DNA of 64,000 nucleotides. Source: JAEUHZ01 sp964552795 (GTDB lineage Bacteria; Planctomycetota; UBA1135; GCA-002686595). Made by a program: the position numbers and the translations under genes. The stretch lies in assembly GCA_964552795.1 (NCBI GenBank), contig CAZKIO010000013.1, forward strand, positions 21,850 through 85,849. The letters run 5' to 3'. This document shows, piece after piece, positions 41,826 through 49,623 of this stretch. Below the pieces are notes generated by a model. The model saw only the letters and a list, made by a program, of their open reading frames with translations. It had not been told where the DNA came from and searched no databases. Each line of letters begins with the position of its first letter. Position 1 is the stretch's first letter.

Positions 41826-43025
41826 ATGAACTCCTCCATCCCCTCCGCAGCCATCCTCCTCCTGTGCCCTGCCGCAGCCGCGCAGGGGGCTGCGTTCCAG
41901 ACCCCGGGCTCGTCCGCGATCGCCCCGCTGCCGCGCCCGCAGCCCGAGACCGGACAGACCGACCGGTTCGCCGCGGTGTTCAACCCGGCCTTCTCGTTCA
42001 TCGTCGACGGCGTGTTCGACCACGTCGACGCGCGCGGCGACGCGGAGACGGAAGAGGGCCTGAACCTGGAGATGCGCACGTTGGAGTTCATGGCGCAGTC
42101 CTGGGTCGACCCCAATGCCTGGGCCTACTTCATCGCGGCCACCGAGGGCGAGGAGCTGGCGGTGGAGGAAGCAGCGGTGCACTACACCGGCCTGGGCGGA
42201 AACCACACGCTGCGCGTCGGACGCTTCTTCCTCGACTTCGGCAAGCAGATGCAGACGCACGTGCACGAGTTGCGCACGCTCGAGCGGCCGCTGGTCCTGC
42301 GCACGTTCCTGGGCGACGAGGTCAAGGGCGACGGACTGCAGTGGGACTGCTGGACGCCGGTGGGCGACACGGCGGCCGTGCGCTGGTCGCTCGGCGGCTT
42401 CGCGACCCTGCTGCCGGAGGGCGAGGAGGACGGTCCGGAGTTCGCGGTCGCCACGCGCCAGGACGCCAAGGACCTGTCGGGATCCGCGCGCGTCACCGGG
42501 TTCATGGACGTCGGCGAGCGCGGCGTCCTGCAATTGGGCGCCTCGGCCCGCTGGATCCCCCGCTTCGACGTGTCGGACGACACGGGCACGCAAGAGGATC
42601 TCTCCAGCACCGTGTGGGGCCTGGACCTGACGTACGGCTGGACGAGCGACGACGCGTTGACGGTCGTCACGGTGGGCGGCGAGTACCTCCTGAACTCGGG
42701 GGACACGATCCTGGAGTTCGACGGCGGAGGGGCGCTGGTGGGATCCTCGCGCGCCAGCCAGTCCGGATTCTTCGTGTTCGCGGAGTATGCCTGGGACAAG
42801 CGGCACGCGGTCGGGCTGCAGTTCTCGCTGCTCGAACTGCCCCTCGCGGACGAGCCCACGGCATCCGAGACGGAGCTGTACTACTCGCGCTGGTTCTCGG
42901 AGTACCACCGCCTGCGCCTGGCTCTGGCCGATCACCGATCGGACGGACCCGAGGGCGACTCCGTGCGCGTCGCGTTGCAGTACACCGCGACCCTGGGCGC
43001 GCACGGCCACGGGGTGAATTGGTAA
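41826..43025 (+). CDS. Outer-membrane porin-like protein of a metal-uptake operon
   Basis: The 399-residue product has a signal peptide (1-20) and a beta-rich body with alternating hydrophobic strands. It ends in Trp (HGVNW), as many outer-membrane barrels do. FNPAFSFIVDGVFDHVD at the start and GRFFLDFGKQMQTHVHELRTL in the middle resemble barrels found next to zinc ABC transporters in Gram-negative bacteria. It precedes the binding-protein gene by 14 bases. A role in passing zinc or a zinc complex through the outer membrane is inferred from context. Confidence 0.75.
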   Translation: MNSSIPSAAILLLCPAAAAQGAAFQTPGSSAIAPLPRPQPETGQTDRFAAVFNPAFSFIVDGVFDHVDARGDAETEEGLNLEMRTLEFMAQSWVDPNAWAYFIAATEGEELAVEEAAVHYTGLGGNHTLRVGRFFLDFGKQMQTHVHELRTLERPLVLRTFLGDEVKGDGLQWDCWTPVGDTAAVRWSLGGFATLLPEGEEDGPEFAVATRQDAKDLSGSARVTGFMDVGERGVLQLGASARWIPRFDVSDDTGTQEDLSSTVWGLDLTYGWTSDDALTVVTVGGEYLLNSGDTILEFDGGGALVGSSRASQSGFFVFAEYAWDKRHAVGLQFSLLELPLADEPTASETELYYSRWFSEYHRLRLALADHRSDGPEGDSVRVALQYTATLGAHGHGVNW

Positions 43026-43039
43026 CCTCGACCGACGTC

Positions 43040-43972
43040 ATGCGAACCAGCCGGATCCTGTGGACGCTCTGCCTGTTCCTGTGTCTGCCGCTCGGCGGCG
43101 CCCGGGCGGGCGAGACGCTGCGTGTGGTGGCCACGATCCCCGACGTGGCCGACGTCGTGAAGCGGATCGGCGGCGACCGTGTCGACGTCACCACGATCAC
43201 GCGCGGGCGCGAGAACCTGCACGCGGTGGTGGCCCGCCCCTCGCATCTGGTGGCGATGAGCCGCGCGGACTTGTTCGTGCAGATCGGGCTCTCGCTCGAG
43301 ACCGTCTTCGTGCCGGGCCTGCTGGAGGCCAGCCGCAATGCGCGCATCCAGCCCGGCAAGCCGGGCTTCGTGAACTGTTCCGAGGGCTGGGAGGCTCTCG
43401 ACGTTCCCGAGAGCGTCTCGCGCAAGGACGGCGACCTGCACCCGCAGGGCAATCCGCACATGAACCTCGATCCGCGCGGCGGACGGCAGATGGCGGAACG
43501 GATCCGGGCCGCGCTGGAAGCCGTCGATCCCGCGGACAAGGCCGGCTACGCCGCGCGCGCGCGGACGTACGGCGAGGAGCTCGACGCCGCCGAGGCACGG
43601 TGGGCGCAGCAGGGCAAGGCGTGGAAGGGCCGCAGGATCGTCGTCTACCACAAGGAGTACGACTACCTCGCGCGCCGCTACGGCCTGGAGATCGTCGGCT
43701 CGATCGAGGTGAAGCCCGGCATCCCGCCGACCCCCAACCACGTGGCCGCGTTGATCCAGCGCGCGCGGGAGATCCCCGGCATCGTGCTGCTGACCGCGCC
43801 GTGGTCCAACAACGACCAGGTGGCGCAGATCGCCAAGGCCACCGGCGCCAGGGTGGTCGAGTTGCCGAACCAGGTCGGGGGCCTGCGCGGCGCCGACACC
43901 TGGATCGCGATGATGGACCTCGTGCACCAGCGGCTGGCGGAGGCGTTCGACCCCGCCGATCCCGCCAAGTGA
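43040..43972 (+). CDS. Zinc/manganese ABC transporter substrate-binding protein
   Basis: The 310-residue product belongs to the cluster A-I metal-binding proteins (ZnuA/MntC). It has a signal peptide (1-23). Metal ligands expected of the family are His61 (ENLHAVV) and His140 (GNPHMNLDP), with further candidates in YHKEYDYLARRYG and the C-terminal RGADTWIAMMD. There is no long His-rich loop, so zinc versus manganese cannot be decided; I leave the symbol empty. The stop overlaps the GTG of the ATPase gene. Confidence 0.88.
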   Translation: MRTSRILWTLCLFLCLPLGGARAGETLRVVATIPDVADVVKRIGGDRVDVTTITRGRENLHAVVARPSHLVAMSRADLFVQIGLSLETVFVPGLLEASRNARIQPGKPGFVNCSEGWEALDVPESVSRKDGDLHPQGNPHMNLDPRGGRQMAERIRAALEAVDPADKAGYAARARTYGEELDAAEARWAQQGKAWKGRRIVVYHKEYDYLARRYGLEIVGSIEVKPGIPPTPNHVAALIQRAREIPGIVLLTAPWSNNDQVAQIAKATGARVVELPNQVGGLRGADTWIAMMDLVHQRLAEAFDPADPAK

Positions 43973-44709
43973 CGACCGGGGACGCAACGCGCGACGCCGA
44001 TGACCCGCTGCTGAGGGTCGAACGCGCGGGATTCGGCTACGGCGAGCGCAGCGTCCTCGCCGACGTCGACCTCGCGGTCCGCGCGGGCGACTTCCTCGGC
44101 ATCGTCGGGCCCAACGGCGCGGGCAAGACCACGCTCTTCCGCGGGATCCTGGGCCTGATCCCGCTGCGCGCGGGGCGGATCGAGCGCGCCGGCGCGCGCC
44201 TGGGCTACGTGCCGCAGCGCGAGGTCCTCGATCCGATCTACCCCCTGCAGGTGGAGGAGGTCGTGCGCATGGGCGCCTACGGACGCACGCGGGGCCGGCT
44301 GCGCCTGCGCCTGGAGCCGCGCGACGAAGCGCTCGCCGCCCTGCAGCGCGTCGGGCTCGCGGACCGCGCGCGCGCGCCGTTCGCGGCGCTCTCCGGCGGC
44401 CAGCGCCAGCGCGTGCTGATCGCTCGCGCGCTGCTGGCGCGGCCGAACGTGCTCCTGCTCGACGAGCCCACCAGCGGCGTGGATCGCTCGGCGCAGCGCC
44501 GGATCCTCGACCTGCTGGCCGCGCTGCACCGCGAGGAGCGCATCGCCATCCTGCTCGTGAGCCATCAGATCGGACTCTTGCGCCAGACCGTGCGCGAGGT
44601 GCTGTGGGTCGCCGACGGCCGGGTCTCTCGCGGTACGGTCGACGCGATGCTGTCGGCCGGGCGCCTCGATGCGCTGTTCGAGGCCAGCGCCCCGGTCGAG
44701 GAGGATTGA
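43969..44709 (+). CDS. Metal ABC transporter ATP-binding protein
   Basis: The 246-residue ATPase drives metal import. Walker A is GPNGAGKT, the Q-loop lies in YVPQRE, the ABC signature is LSGGQRQR, and Walker B is VLLLDEPTSG followed by the switch His in SHQ. All catalytic residues are present. The GTG start overlaps the binding-protein TGA (GTGA), indicating coupling. The first 16 residues (TGDATRDADDP) are an acidic lead not usual in the family. Confidence 0.92.
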   Translation: MTTGDATRDADDPLLRVERAGFGYGERSVLADVDLAVRAGDFLGIVGPNGAGKTTLFRGILGLIPLRAGRIERAGARLGYVPQREVLDPIYPLQVEEVVRMGAYGRTRGRLRLRLEPRDEALAALQRVGLADRARAPFAALSGGQRQRVLIARALLARPNVLLLDEPTSGVDRSAQRRILDLLAALHREERIAILLVSHQIGLLRQTVREVLWVADGRVSRGTVDAMLSAGRLDALFEASAPVEED

Positions 44710-44712
44710 GGC

Positions 44713-45585
44713 TTGGACAGCGTCTCCTGGGCCGAGCGCTTCGAACTGTTCCTGTGGCCGATCCTGTCGGCGGTCGCGGCCGGACTCGTCGTGCCCTGGG
44801 TCGGCGGCCTGCTGCACGTGCGGCGCACCAGCTTCCAGGCGATCGTCCTGCCGCAGTCGGCCGCGGCCGGCGTGGTCTTCAGCTACGCCATCCTGGGCTG
44901 GTGGATCGAGACGCTGGGGCTGGGCGGCCTGACGCTCGACGAGGCGCTGGCCGACCCGCACGCGGCCTCGACCTTCAGCCTGCTGTGGGGAGCGGGCTTC
45001 ACGGCCGCCACGCTGGCGGCGCTGGCCGGTGCGAGGCGCGGCGGCGCGACGGAGCTGGCGCGCGCTGCCGCGCTGTTCGCCTTGGCGAGCGCGCTGATCG
45101 TCGTGTTCGGGACCATCTCGCCGTTCGGACGCGGCGAGGTGGACGACCTCCTGCAGGGCAAGATGCTGGGCATCAACGAGCACCACTTCGAGGTCCTGGC
45201 CGCGGCGCTGGGACTGTCGGCGCTGCTCCTCGCCTGGTTCGGTCGCGAGATCCTGCTCGTCAGCTACGACCGCGACACGGCGATCGTGCTCGGCCTGCGC
45301 GCGACCCTCGTCGACCTCTTGTTCCACGGGATCGTCGGCCTGACGGTCGCGGCGGCGACGCTGACGCTGGGGCCCGTGCTGCTGTTCGGGCTGCTCGTGC
45401 TGCCGCCGCTGGCCGCCCGGCCCTTCGCGCACTCGATGCGTTCGTTCCACACGATCGCCGCGGGGCTGGGCGTCGCGTCGGTGCTGCTGGGCATCGTCCT
45501 GTCGTTCGAGTGGGACCTGCCGCTGGGCCCGGCCGTGGTCGTCGCGGCGTCGCTGCTGCTGCTGCCGACGCTCGCGCGCCGCTGA
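44713..45585 (+). CDS. Metal ABC transporter permease
   Basis: A 290-residue membrane protein with about eight hydrophobic helices of the ABC-3 (ZnuB/MntB) family. It has VVPWVGGLLHVRRTSFQAIVLPQ (residues 25-47), a GKMLGI segment, and the late VSYDRDTAIVLGLR region that contacts the ATPase. It appears to start at TTG 44713, three bases after the ATPase stop; GAGGATTGAGG precedes it. It ends the operon before a perfect hairpin. Confidence 0.9.
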   Translation: MDSVSWAERFELFLWPILSAVAAGLVVPWVGGLLHVRRTSFQAIVLPQSAAAGVVFSYAILGWWIETLGLGGLTLDEALADPHAASTFSLLWGAGFTAATLAALAGARRGGATELARAAALFALASALIVVFGTISPFGRGEVDDLLQGKMLGINEHHFEVLAAALGLSALLLAWFGREILLVSYDRDTAIVLGLRATLVDLLFHGIVGLTVAAATLTLGPVLLFGLLVLPPLAARPFAHSMRSFHTIAAGLGVASVLLGIVLSFEWDLPLGPAVVVAASLLLLPTLARR

Positions 45586-45600
45586 ACCGGCGCCGGAACG

Positions 45601-45632
45601 GCGCGCGGCGGCCCCGAGGGACCGCCGCGCGC
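45601..45632. terminator. Hairpin between convergent operons
   Basis: GCGCGCGGCGG (45601-45611) is followed after a ten-base loop by its perfect complement (45622-45632). It lies 15 bases after the permease stop and 23 bases before the convergent choice-of-anchor gene stop. A strong two-way terminator stem is likely; no T-tract is seen on either side. Confidence 0.65.
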
Positions 45633-45654
45633 GTTCAGCCGCGTGGAGCGCGGA

Positions 45655-46908
45655 TCACATGCCCTGGATCCGGAACGGGAAGCGGACGCGCTGCTGTCCG
45701 TTCTCCGTGTAGACCTGGGCGCGGATGCCGATCCCGTTCTGGGTTCCGCTGTACTCGGTCGACAGCGTGCCCAGCGGGCTGCGGATCACGCGCATGGCCT
45801 GCGACCACTGGCTCGGGTTCGAGGGGAACGCGAGCGGGTTGTACATCACGACCTGCACCACGAACGCCTGCGGCAGCGCGTTGAAGGCGAAGGACGGGTG
45901 GTCGACCATCGTCACCGGGTAGAACGTGCGCACCGCGGCGAGCTGCGTGTCGTACAGGTGCCCGAACGCGTTGAACGTCGAGTTGCCCGTGCCCACGCCG
46001 AACATCATGTGGCACTCGGCCACGTCGACCGTCACCGTGCAGGTCTGGCTGCGCTGGTGCGTGTCGATCGCGGTCACCGTCATCAGGAAGCTGCCGACCT
46101 GGTTGGACGCCGGCGTCCACGTGATGGTGGTGCAGGCCGGGTTGCCCACGACGGGCAGCGGCGGGTTGGCCACCGCACCCGCCGGCAGGCCGGCGATGTC
46201 GAGCGTGACGACGTCGGCCGGATCCACGTCCGAAGCGCAGATCTGGAAGCTGATCGGAACGCCGACGCTGGCCATCAGCGGGCCGGGGCACTGCACGCTC
46301 GGCGGCGTGTTCGGCGCGTAGGTGTAGCAGACCGTCACCGTGGCCGAGGCCTCGGTGTTGAACTGCGTGATCAGGTTGCCCGAGCCCGTGGCGATCGAAC
46401 TGCCCTGCGCGGCGACCGGCAGGACGATGTTCCCGACGCCGGTGAAGAGCGCGAGGTCGCTGACGGGCGGCGGCGAGGTCACGACCTGCGAATCGGTCGC
46501 GCTGATGCCCGAGTGCGTCACGCCCGACGTGCCGCCGAAGTCGATCGTGCCGTCGAAGGCGGTGAAGTTGTTGACGAAGTTGGCGACCGGCACCGAGACG
46601 ACGATCGTCGACATGTCGGGGCGCGTCAGCGCCAGGTTCGCCGAGAACTGGGTCGTGACCGTGGTCGGCGAGGCGTCGAGGCTCTCGGCGCGCGCGCTGC
46701 CGCGGATGTCACCGCGCAGCGTGAACTGGATCGACAGCAGCGTGCCCAGCGTCGGGTTGAACTTGGGGACGCTGACGCTGCTCGACCAGTTGGTGATCGC
46801 GAAGGGGATGGTGTCGGTGTGGCACTGGGTCTGCGGGCCGCCCGGATTGCCGGCGAGGGCCGTGCCGGCGAGGGCGAGGGAAGCGAAGAGGGAACCGAGG
46901 GTCTTCAT
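45655..46908 (-). CDS. Secreted choice-of-anchor E domain protein
   Basis: The 417-residue product starts with a signal peptide (MKTLGSLFASLALAGTALAG). The first 195 residues fit the choice-of-anchor E domain: an ITNWSSSVSVPKFNP start, LLSIQFTLRGDI, and ending VTVCYTY. An Ig-like module (about 200-295, PPSVQCPGP, ICASDVDPAD, TITWTPASNQVG) follows, and then an unrecognised beta domain. It carries no CPCGN domain and no visible PEP-CTERM motif. Surface or matrix localisation is inferred. Confidence 0.78.
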   Translation of the reverse strand: MKTLGSLFASLALAGTALAGNPGGPQTQCHTDTIPFAITNWSSSVSVPKFNPTLGTLLSIQFTLRGDIRGSARAESLDASPTTVTTQFSANLALTRPDMSTIVVSVPVANFVNNFTAFDGTIDFGGTSGVTHSGISATDSQVVTSPPPVSDLALFTGVGNIVLPVAAQGSSIATGSGNLITQFNTEASATVTVCYTYAPNTPPSVQCPGPLMASVGVPISFQICASDVDPADVVTLDIAGLPAGAVANPPLPVVGNPACTTITWTPASNQVGSFLMTVTAIDTHQRSQTCTVTVDVAECHMMFGVGTGNSTFNAFGHLYDTQLAAVRTFYPVTMVDHPSFAFNALPQAFVVQVVMYNPLAFPSNPSQWSQAMRVIRSPLGTLSTEYSGTQNGIGIRAQVYTENGQQRVRFPFRIQGM

Positions 46909-47027
46909 GGTGGTGGGCCGGAGGCGGGCCTGGAGGAAGCCAGGTCCCGGGAGGACTCGAGTCGGCGGACGGGACTGCCGGGGGGGTGCCGCCGCACACC
47001 CCGAGCATTCCATTCTCCCCCCGCGGC

Positions 47028-47062
47028 TCCATGATTGCAACTTCTTAAGAAACCATCATGGA
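47028..47062. promoter_or_regulatory. AT-rich nested dyad between boxR and the choice-of-anchor gene
   Basis: TCCATGAT (47028-47035) and ATCATGGA (47055-47062) are perfect inverted repeats. Between them sits the perfect palindrome TTCTTAAGAA (47042-47051). The segment is strikingly AT-rich for this genome. It lies 120 bases before the choice-of-anchor gene and 44 bases past the boxR stop. It could be an operator or promoter for the former. Confidence 0.4.
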
Positions 47063-47105
47063 TTTGCGGCTTCTTCGAGACACCAGAGCGGTGTCCGGGA
47101 TCCCG

Positions 47106-47870
47106 TCAACCGTGGGACAGCAGCCGCGAGAGCGCCGTCCTGGCCTGCTCCACCGTGCGTCCGGACGTCTCGAGGACCAGTTCGCAGCGCGCGTACAGCG
47201 GCGCCCGGGCGGCGAGCAGCGCCTCCAACTCGTCCCGGGCCCGCGGCCGGCCGGCCATCGGCCGACGGTCCCCCTGGGCCAGGACGCGCGCGTAGTGCTC
47301 TTCCGGGCGCGCGCGCAGCCAGACCGTGCGGCAGGTCCTGCGGAGGCGCTCGTAGTTCGCGGGGTTGGCGACGATCGAGCCCCCCACCGCCAGGACCAGA
47401 CGCTCGCCTTCCGCCAGCACCTGCTCCAGGGCCTCGGCCTCGTAGCGGTGGAAGCCCTCCTCGCCCTGAAGGGCGAAGATCTCGGCCAGGCGCAAGCCGG
47501 CGAGCGCTTCCACGCGCTCGTCCAACTCGACGAACGGCGCCTCCAGGTCGAGCGCGAGTTGCCGGCCGAGCGTCGACTTGCCCGCGCCGCGCAGGCCGAC
47601 CAGCGCGATGCGCTCGCGCTGGACCTCCGGGCGGCGCAGGAGGTCGCCGGCATCCAGGTCGAGGGACTCCGCGAGGCCGATCAGCTTCAGCACGCTCAGG
47701 TTGGCCCGGCCCGCCTCGGCCTCCGTCAGGTACCGGCGCGAGACGCCAGCCCGCAGCGCCAGGTCGGACACGGAGAGGCCGCGTTCCTCGCGCGCCTGCC
47801 GCAGCCGGCGGCCCAGTTCCGTCAACGAGCGTTGGCTTGGAAGGCTTCGAGCGTTATGATGCTCACTCAT
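47106..47870 (-). CDS. boxR: BoxR-type benzoyl-CoA-responsive repressor (HTH plus shikimate kinase-like domain)
   Basis: The 254-residue product joins an XRE-type HTH (about 15-75, LGRRLRQAREERGLSVSDLA, SRRYLTEAEAGRANLSV) to a shikimate kinase-like domain with Walker A GLRGAGKST and LAVGGSI. This fusion is diagnostic of BoxR/BzdR regulators, whose kinase-like part senses benzoyl-CoA and releases DNA. It is divergent from boxC, as expected of the local repressor. An in-frame ATG at 47885 overlaps a TATAAT element on this strand, so the ATG at 47870 is the better start, with almost no leader. Confidence 0.9.
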   Translation of the reverse strand: MSEHHNARSLPSQRSLTELGRRLRQAREERGLSVSDLALRAGVSRRYLTEAEAGRANLSVLKLIGLAESLDLDAGDLLRRPEVQRERIALVGLRGAGKSTLGRQLALDLEAPFVELDERVEALAGLRLAEIFALQGEEGFHRYEAEALEQVLAEGERLVLAVGGSIVANPANYERLRRTCRTVWLRARPEEHYARVLAQGDRRPMAGRPRARDELEALLAARAPLYARCELVLETSGRTVEQARTALSRLLSHG

Positions 47871-47912
47871 CGCAGGCTGGGGCATTATATTGCCCAGCGC
47901 CGCCGATGCCAG
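47832..47912. promoter_or_regulatory. Face-to-face promoters and operator candidate of boxR/boxC
   Basis: On the plus strand TTGGCT (47832-47837), a 17-base spacer and TATGAT (47855-47860) suggest the boxC promoter, inside the boxR 5' coding end. On the minus strand CTGGCA (47912-47907), 17 bases and TATAAT (47889-47884) suggest the boxR promoter. A dyad GCTGGG / CCCAGC (47876-47881, 47893-47898) brackets the boxR -10. The two promoters face each other, so one bound repressor could silence both. This is motif reading only. Confidence 0.5.
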
Positions 47913-47946
47913 ACCCGATCGCCCGAGGCCCGCGCACGTACACCGG

Positions 47947-49608
47947 ATGGCAACCCTCCAGACAGCCCGCCCCCCCGTCCAGCTCGAGACCCACCCCGAC
48001 CGCTACCGTCACTGGAAGCTCGGCTTCGAGGGCGACGTGGCGACGCTCACCATGGCGGTCGACGCGCAGGCCGGCGAGCGCGACGGCTACGAGCTGAAGC
48101 TCAACAGCTACGACATCGGAGTCGACGTCGAGCTGTGCGACGCGATCCAGCGCATCCGCTTCGGACATCCCGAGGTGCGCTGCGTCGTGCTGACCGGCGC
48201 CCTCGACCGCGTGTTCTGCGCCGGCGCGAACATCGTGATGCTGCGCACGTCGAGCCACGCGTTCAAGGTGAACTTCTGCAAGTACACCAACGAGACGCGC
48301 CTATCGATCGAGGACGCCAGCCGCGAGAGCGGCATCCGATTCCTGGCCGCGCTCAACGGAACGGCGTCAGGCGGCGGCTACGAGCTGGCGCTGGCCTGCG
48401 ACGAGATCCTGCTCGTCGACGACCGCAACAGCGCGGTGAGCTTCCCCGAGGTTCCGCTGCTCGGCGTGCTCCCCGGCACCGGCGGCCTCACGCGCATCAC
48501 CGACAAGCGCAAGCTCCGCCGCGATCGCTGCGACGTGTTCTCGAGCCTTGCGGAGGGCATCAAGGGCAAGCGCGCGGTCGAGTGGAACCTGGTCGACGCC
48601 ATCGCGCCGCTGTCGCGCTGGGACGCCGCAGTCGCCGAGCACGCGCGCAAGCTGGCCGACTCGCAGCCCAGGAAGGCCGGACCGGGCGTCGCCCTGGACG
48701 CGCTGGAGCCCGCGGAGTCGCCGCTCGCGTCCGGCGTGCACTACGCCTACCGCCACGTCGAGCTGAAGACCGACGCGGGCGCGCGCACGGCCGAGCTGAC
48801 GATCACCGCGCCCGACAAGGCCCCCGCCGACGAGGCAGCGGCCGTGGCCGAGGGCGCGCGCTGGTGGGCGCTGCGCGCGTTCCGCGAGCTGGACGACGCC
48901 GTCTGCCGCCTGCGCCTGAACCATCCCGAGGTCGGCCTCGTGCTGCTGCGCTGCAAGGGCCCGTCGGCGACGCTGCGTGCGACCGACGCCCTGCTCGCGG
49001 GCTCCCGGCACTGGTTCGTGCGCGAGGTGCGCGGCCAGGTGCGGCGCGCGCTGAAGCGCGTCGACCAGAGCGCCAAGAGCTTCTATGCCGTCGCCGACGA
49101 GGACACGACGTTCGTGGGCAGCTTCCTCGAGCTGCTGCTGGCGTGCGACCGCTCCTACGTGCTGTGCGATCCGGAAGCGAAGATCGTGCTGGGCGCCACG
49201 GCCGTCAACGGCGGCGCGTTCCCGATGGCCAACGGGCTGTCGCGCCTCGCGACGCGCTTCCTCGGCACTCCGGACGAGGCCGCGGCGGTGTGCGCCGAGA
49301 AGTCCGACTTCGACGGCGCGCGCGCCGACGAGCTGGGCCTCGCGACCTTCGCGCCGGACGACATCGACTGGGAGGACGAACTGCGCCTCGCCATCGAGGA
49401 ACGCGCGGCGTTCTCGCCCGATGCGCTCACGGGCATGGAGGCGAACCTGCGCTATCCCGGACCCGAGACCATGGAGACCAGGATCTTCGGGCGCCTGTCC
49501 GCCTGGCAGAACTGGATCTTCCAGCGCCCCAACGCCGTCGGCGATCGCGGCGCGCTGACCTGCTACGGCACGCCGCACAAGGCCGAGTTCGACCACAACC
49601 GCACCTGA
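47947..49608 (+). CDS. boxC: 2,3-epoxybenzoyl-CoA dihydrolase
   Basis: The 553-residue product opens and cleaves the ring of 2,3-epoxybenzoyl-CoA in the aerobic hybrid benzoate pathway. It is a double crotonase-fold enzyme: the first half has FCAGANI and LNGTASGGGYELALACDEI, and the second has SFLELLLACDRSYVL and ATAVNGGAFPMANGLSRLA. The length matches BoxC (about 555). The start at 47947 (MATLQTARPP) was chosen to fit that length. boxB follows after 15 bases. Confidence 0.95.
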   Translation: MATLQTARPPVQLETHPDRYRHWKLGFEGDVATLTMAVDAQAGERDGYELKLNSYDIGVDVELCDAIQRIRFGHPEVRCVVLTGALDRVFCAGANIVMLRTSSHAFKVNFCKYTNETRLSIEDASRESGIRFLAALNGTASGGGYELALACDEILLVDDRNSAVSFPEVPLLGVLPGTGGLTRITDKRKLRRDRCDVFSSLAEGIKGKRAVEWNLVDAIAPLSRWDAAVAEHARKLADSQPRKAGPGVALDALEPAESPLASGVHYAYRHVELKTDAGARTAELTITAPDKAPADEAAAVAEGARWWALRAFRELDDAVCRLRLNHPEVGLVLLRCKGPSATLRATDALLAGSRHWFVREVRGQVRRALKRVDQSAKSFYAVADEDTTFVGSFLELLLACDRSYVLCDPEAKIVLGATAVNGGAFPMANGLSRLATRFLGTPDEAAAVCAEKSDFDGARADELGLATFAPDDIDWEDELRLAIEERAAFSPDALTGMEANLRYPGPETMETRIFGRLSAWQNWIFQRPNAVGDRGALTCYGTPHKAEFDHNRT

Positions 49609-49623
49609 TCGAGGCACACGAGC

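Noticed and set aside
45655..46908. CPCGN-type terminal domain on the choice-of-anchor E protein
   Set aside because: Its end shows none of the FGDGLRC, WYRN or FNLSN blocks.
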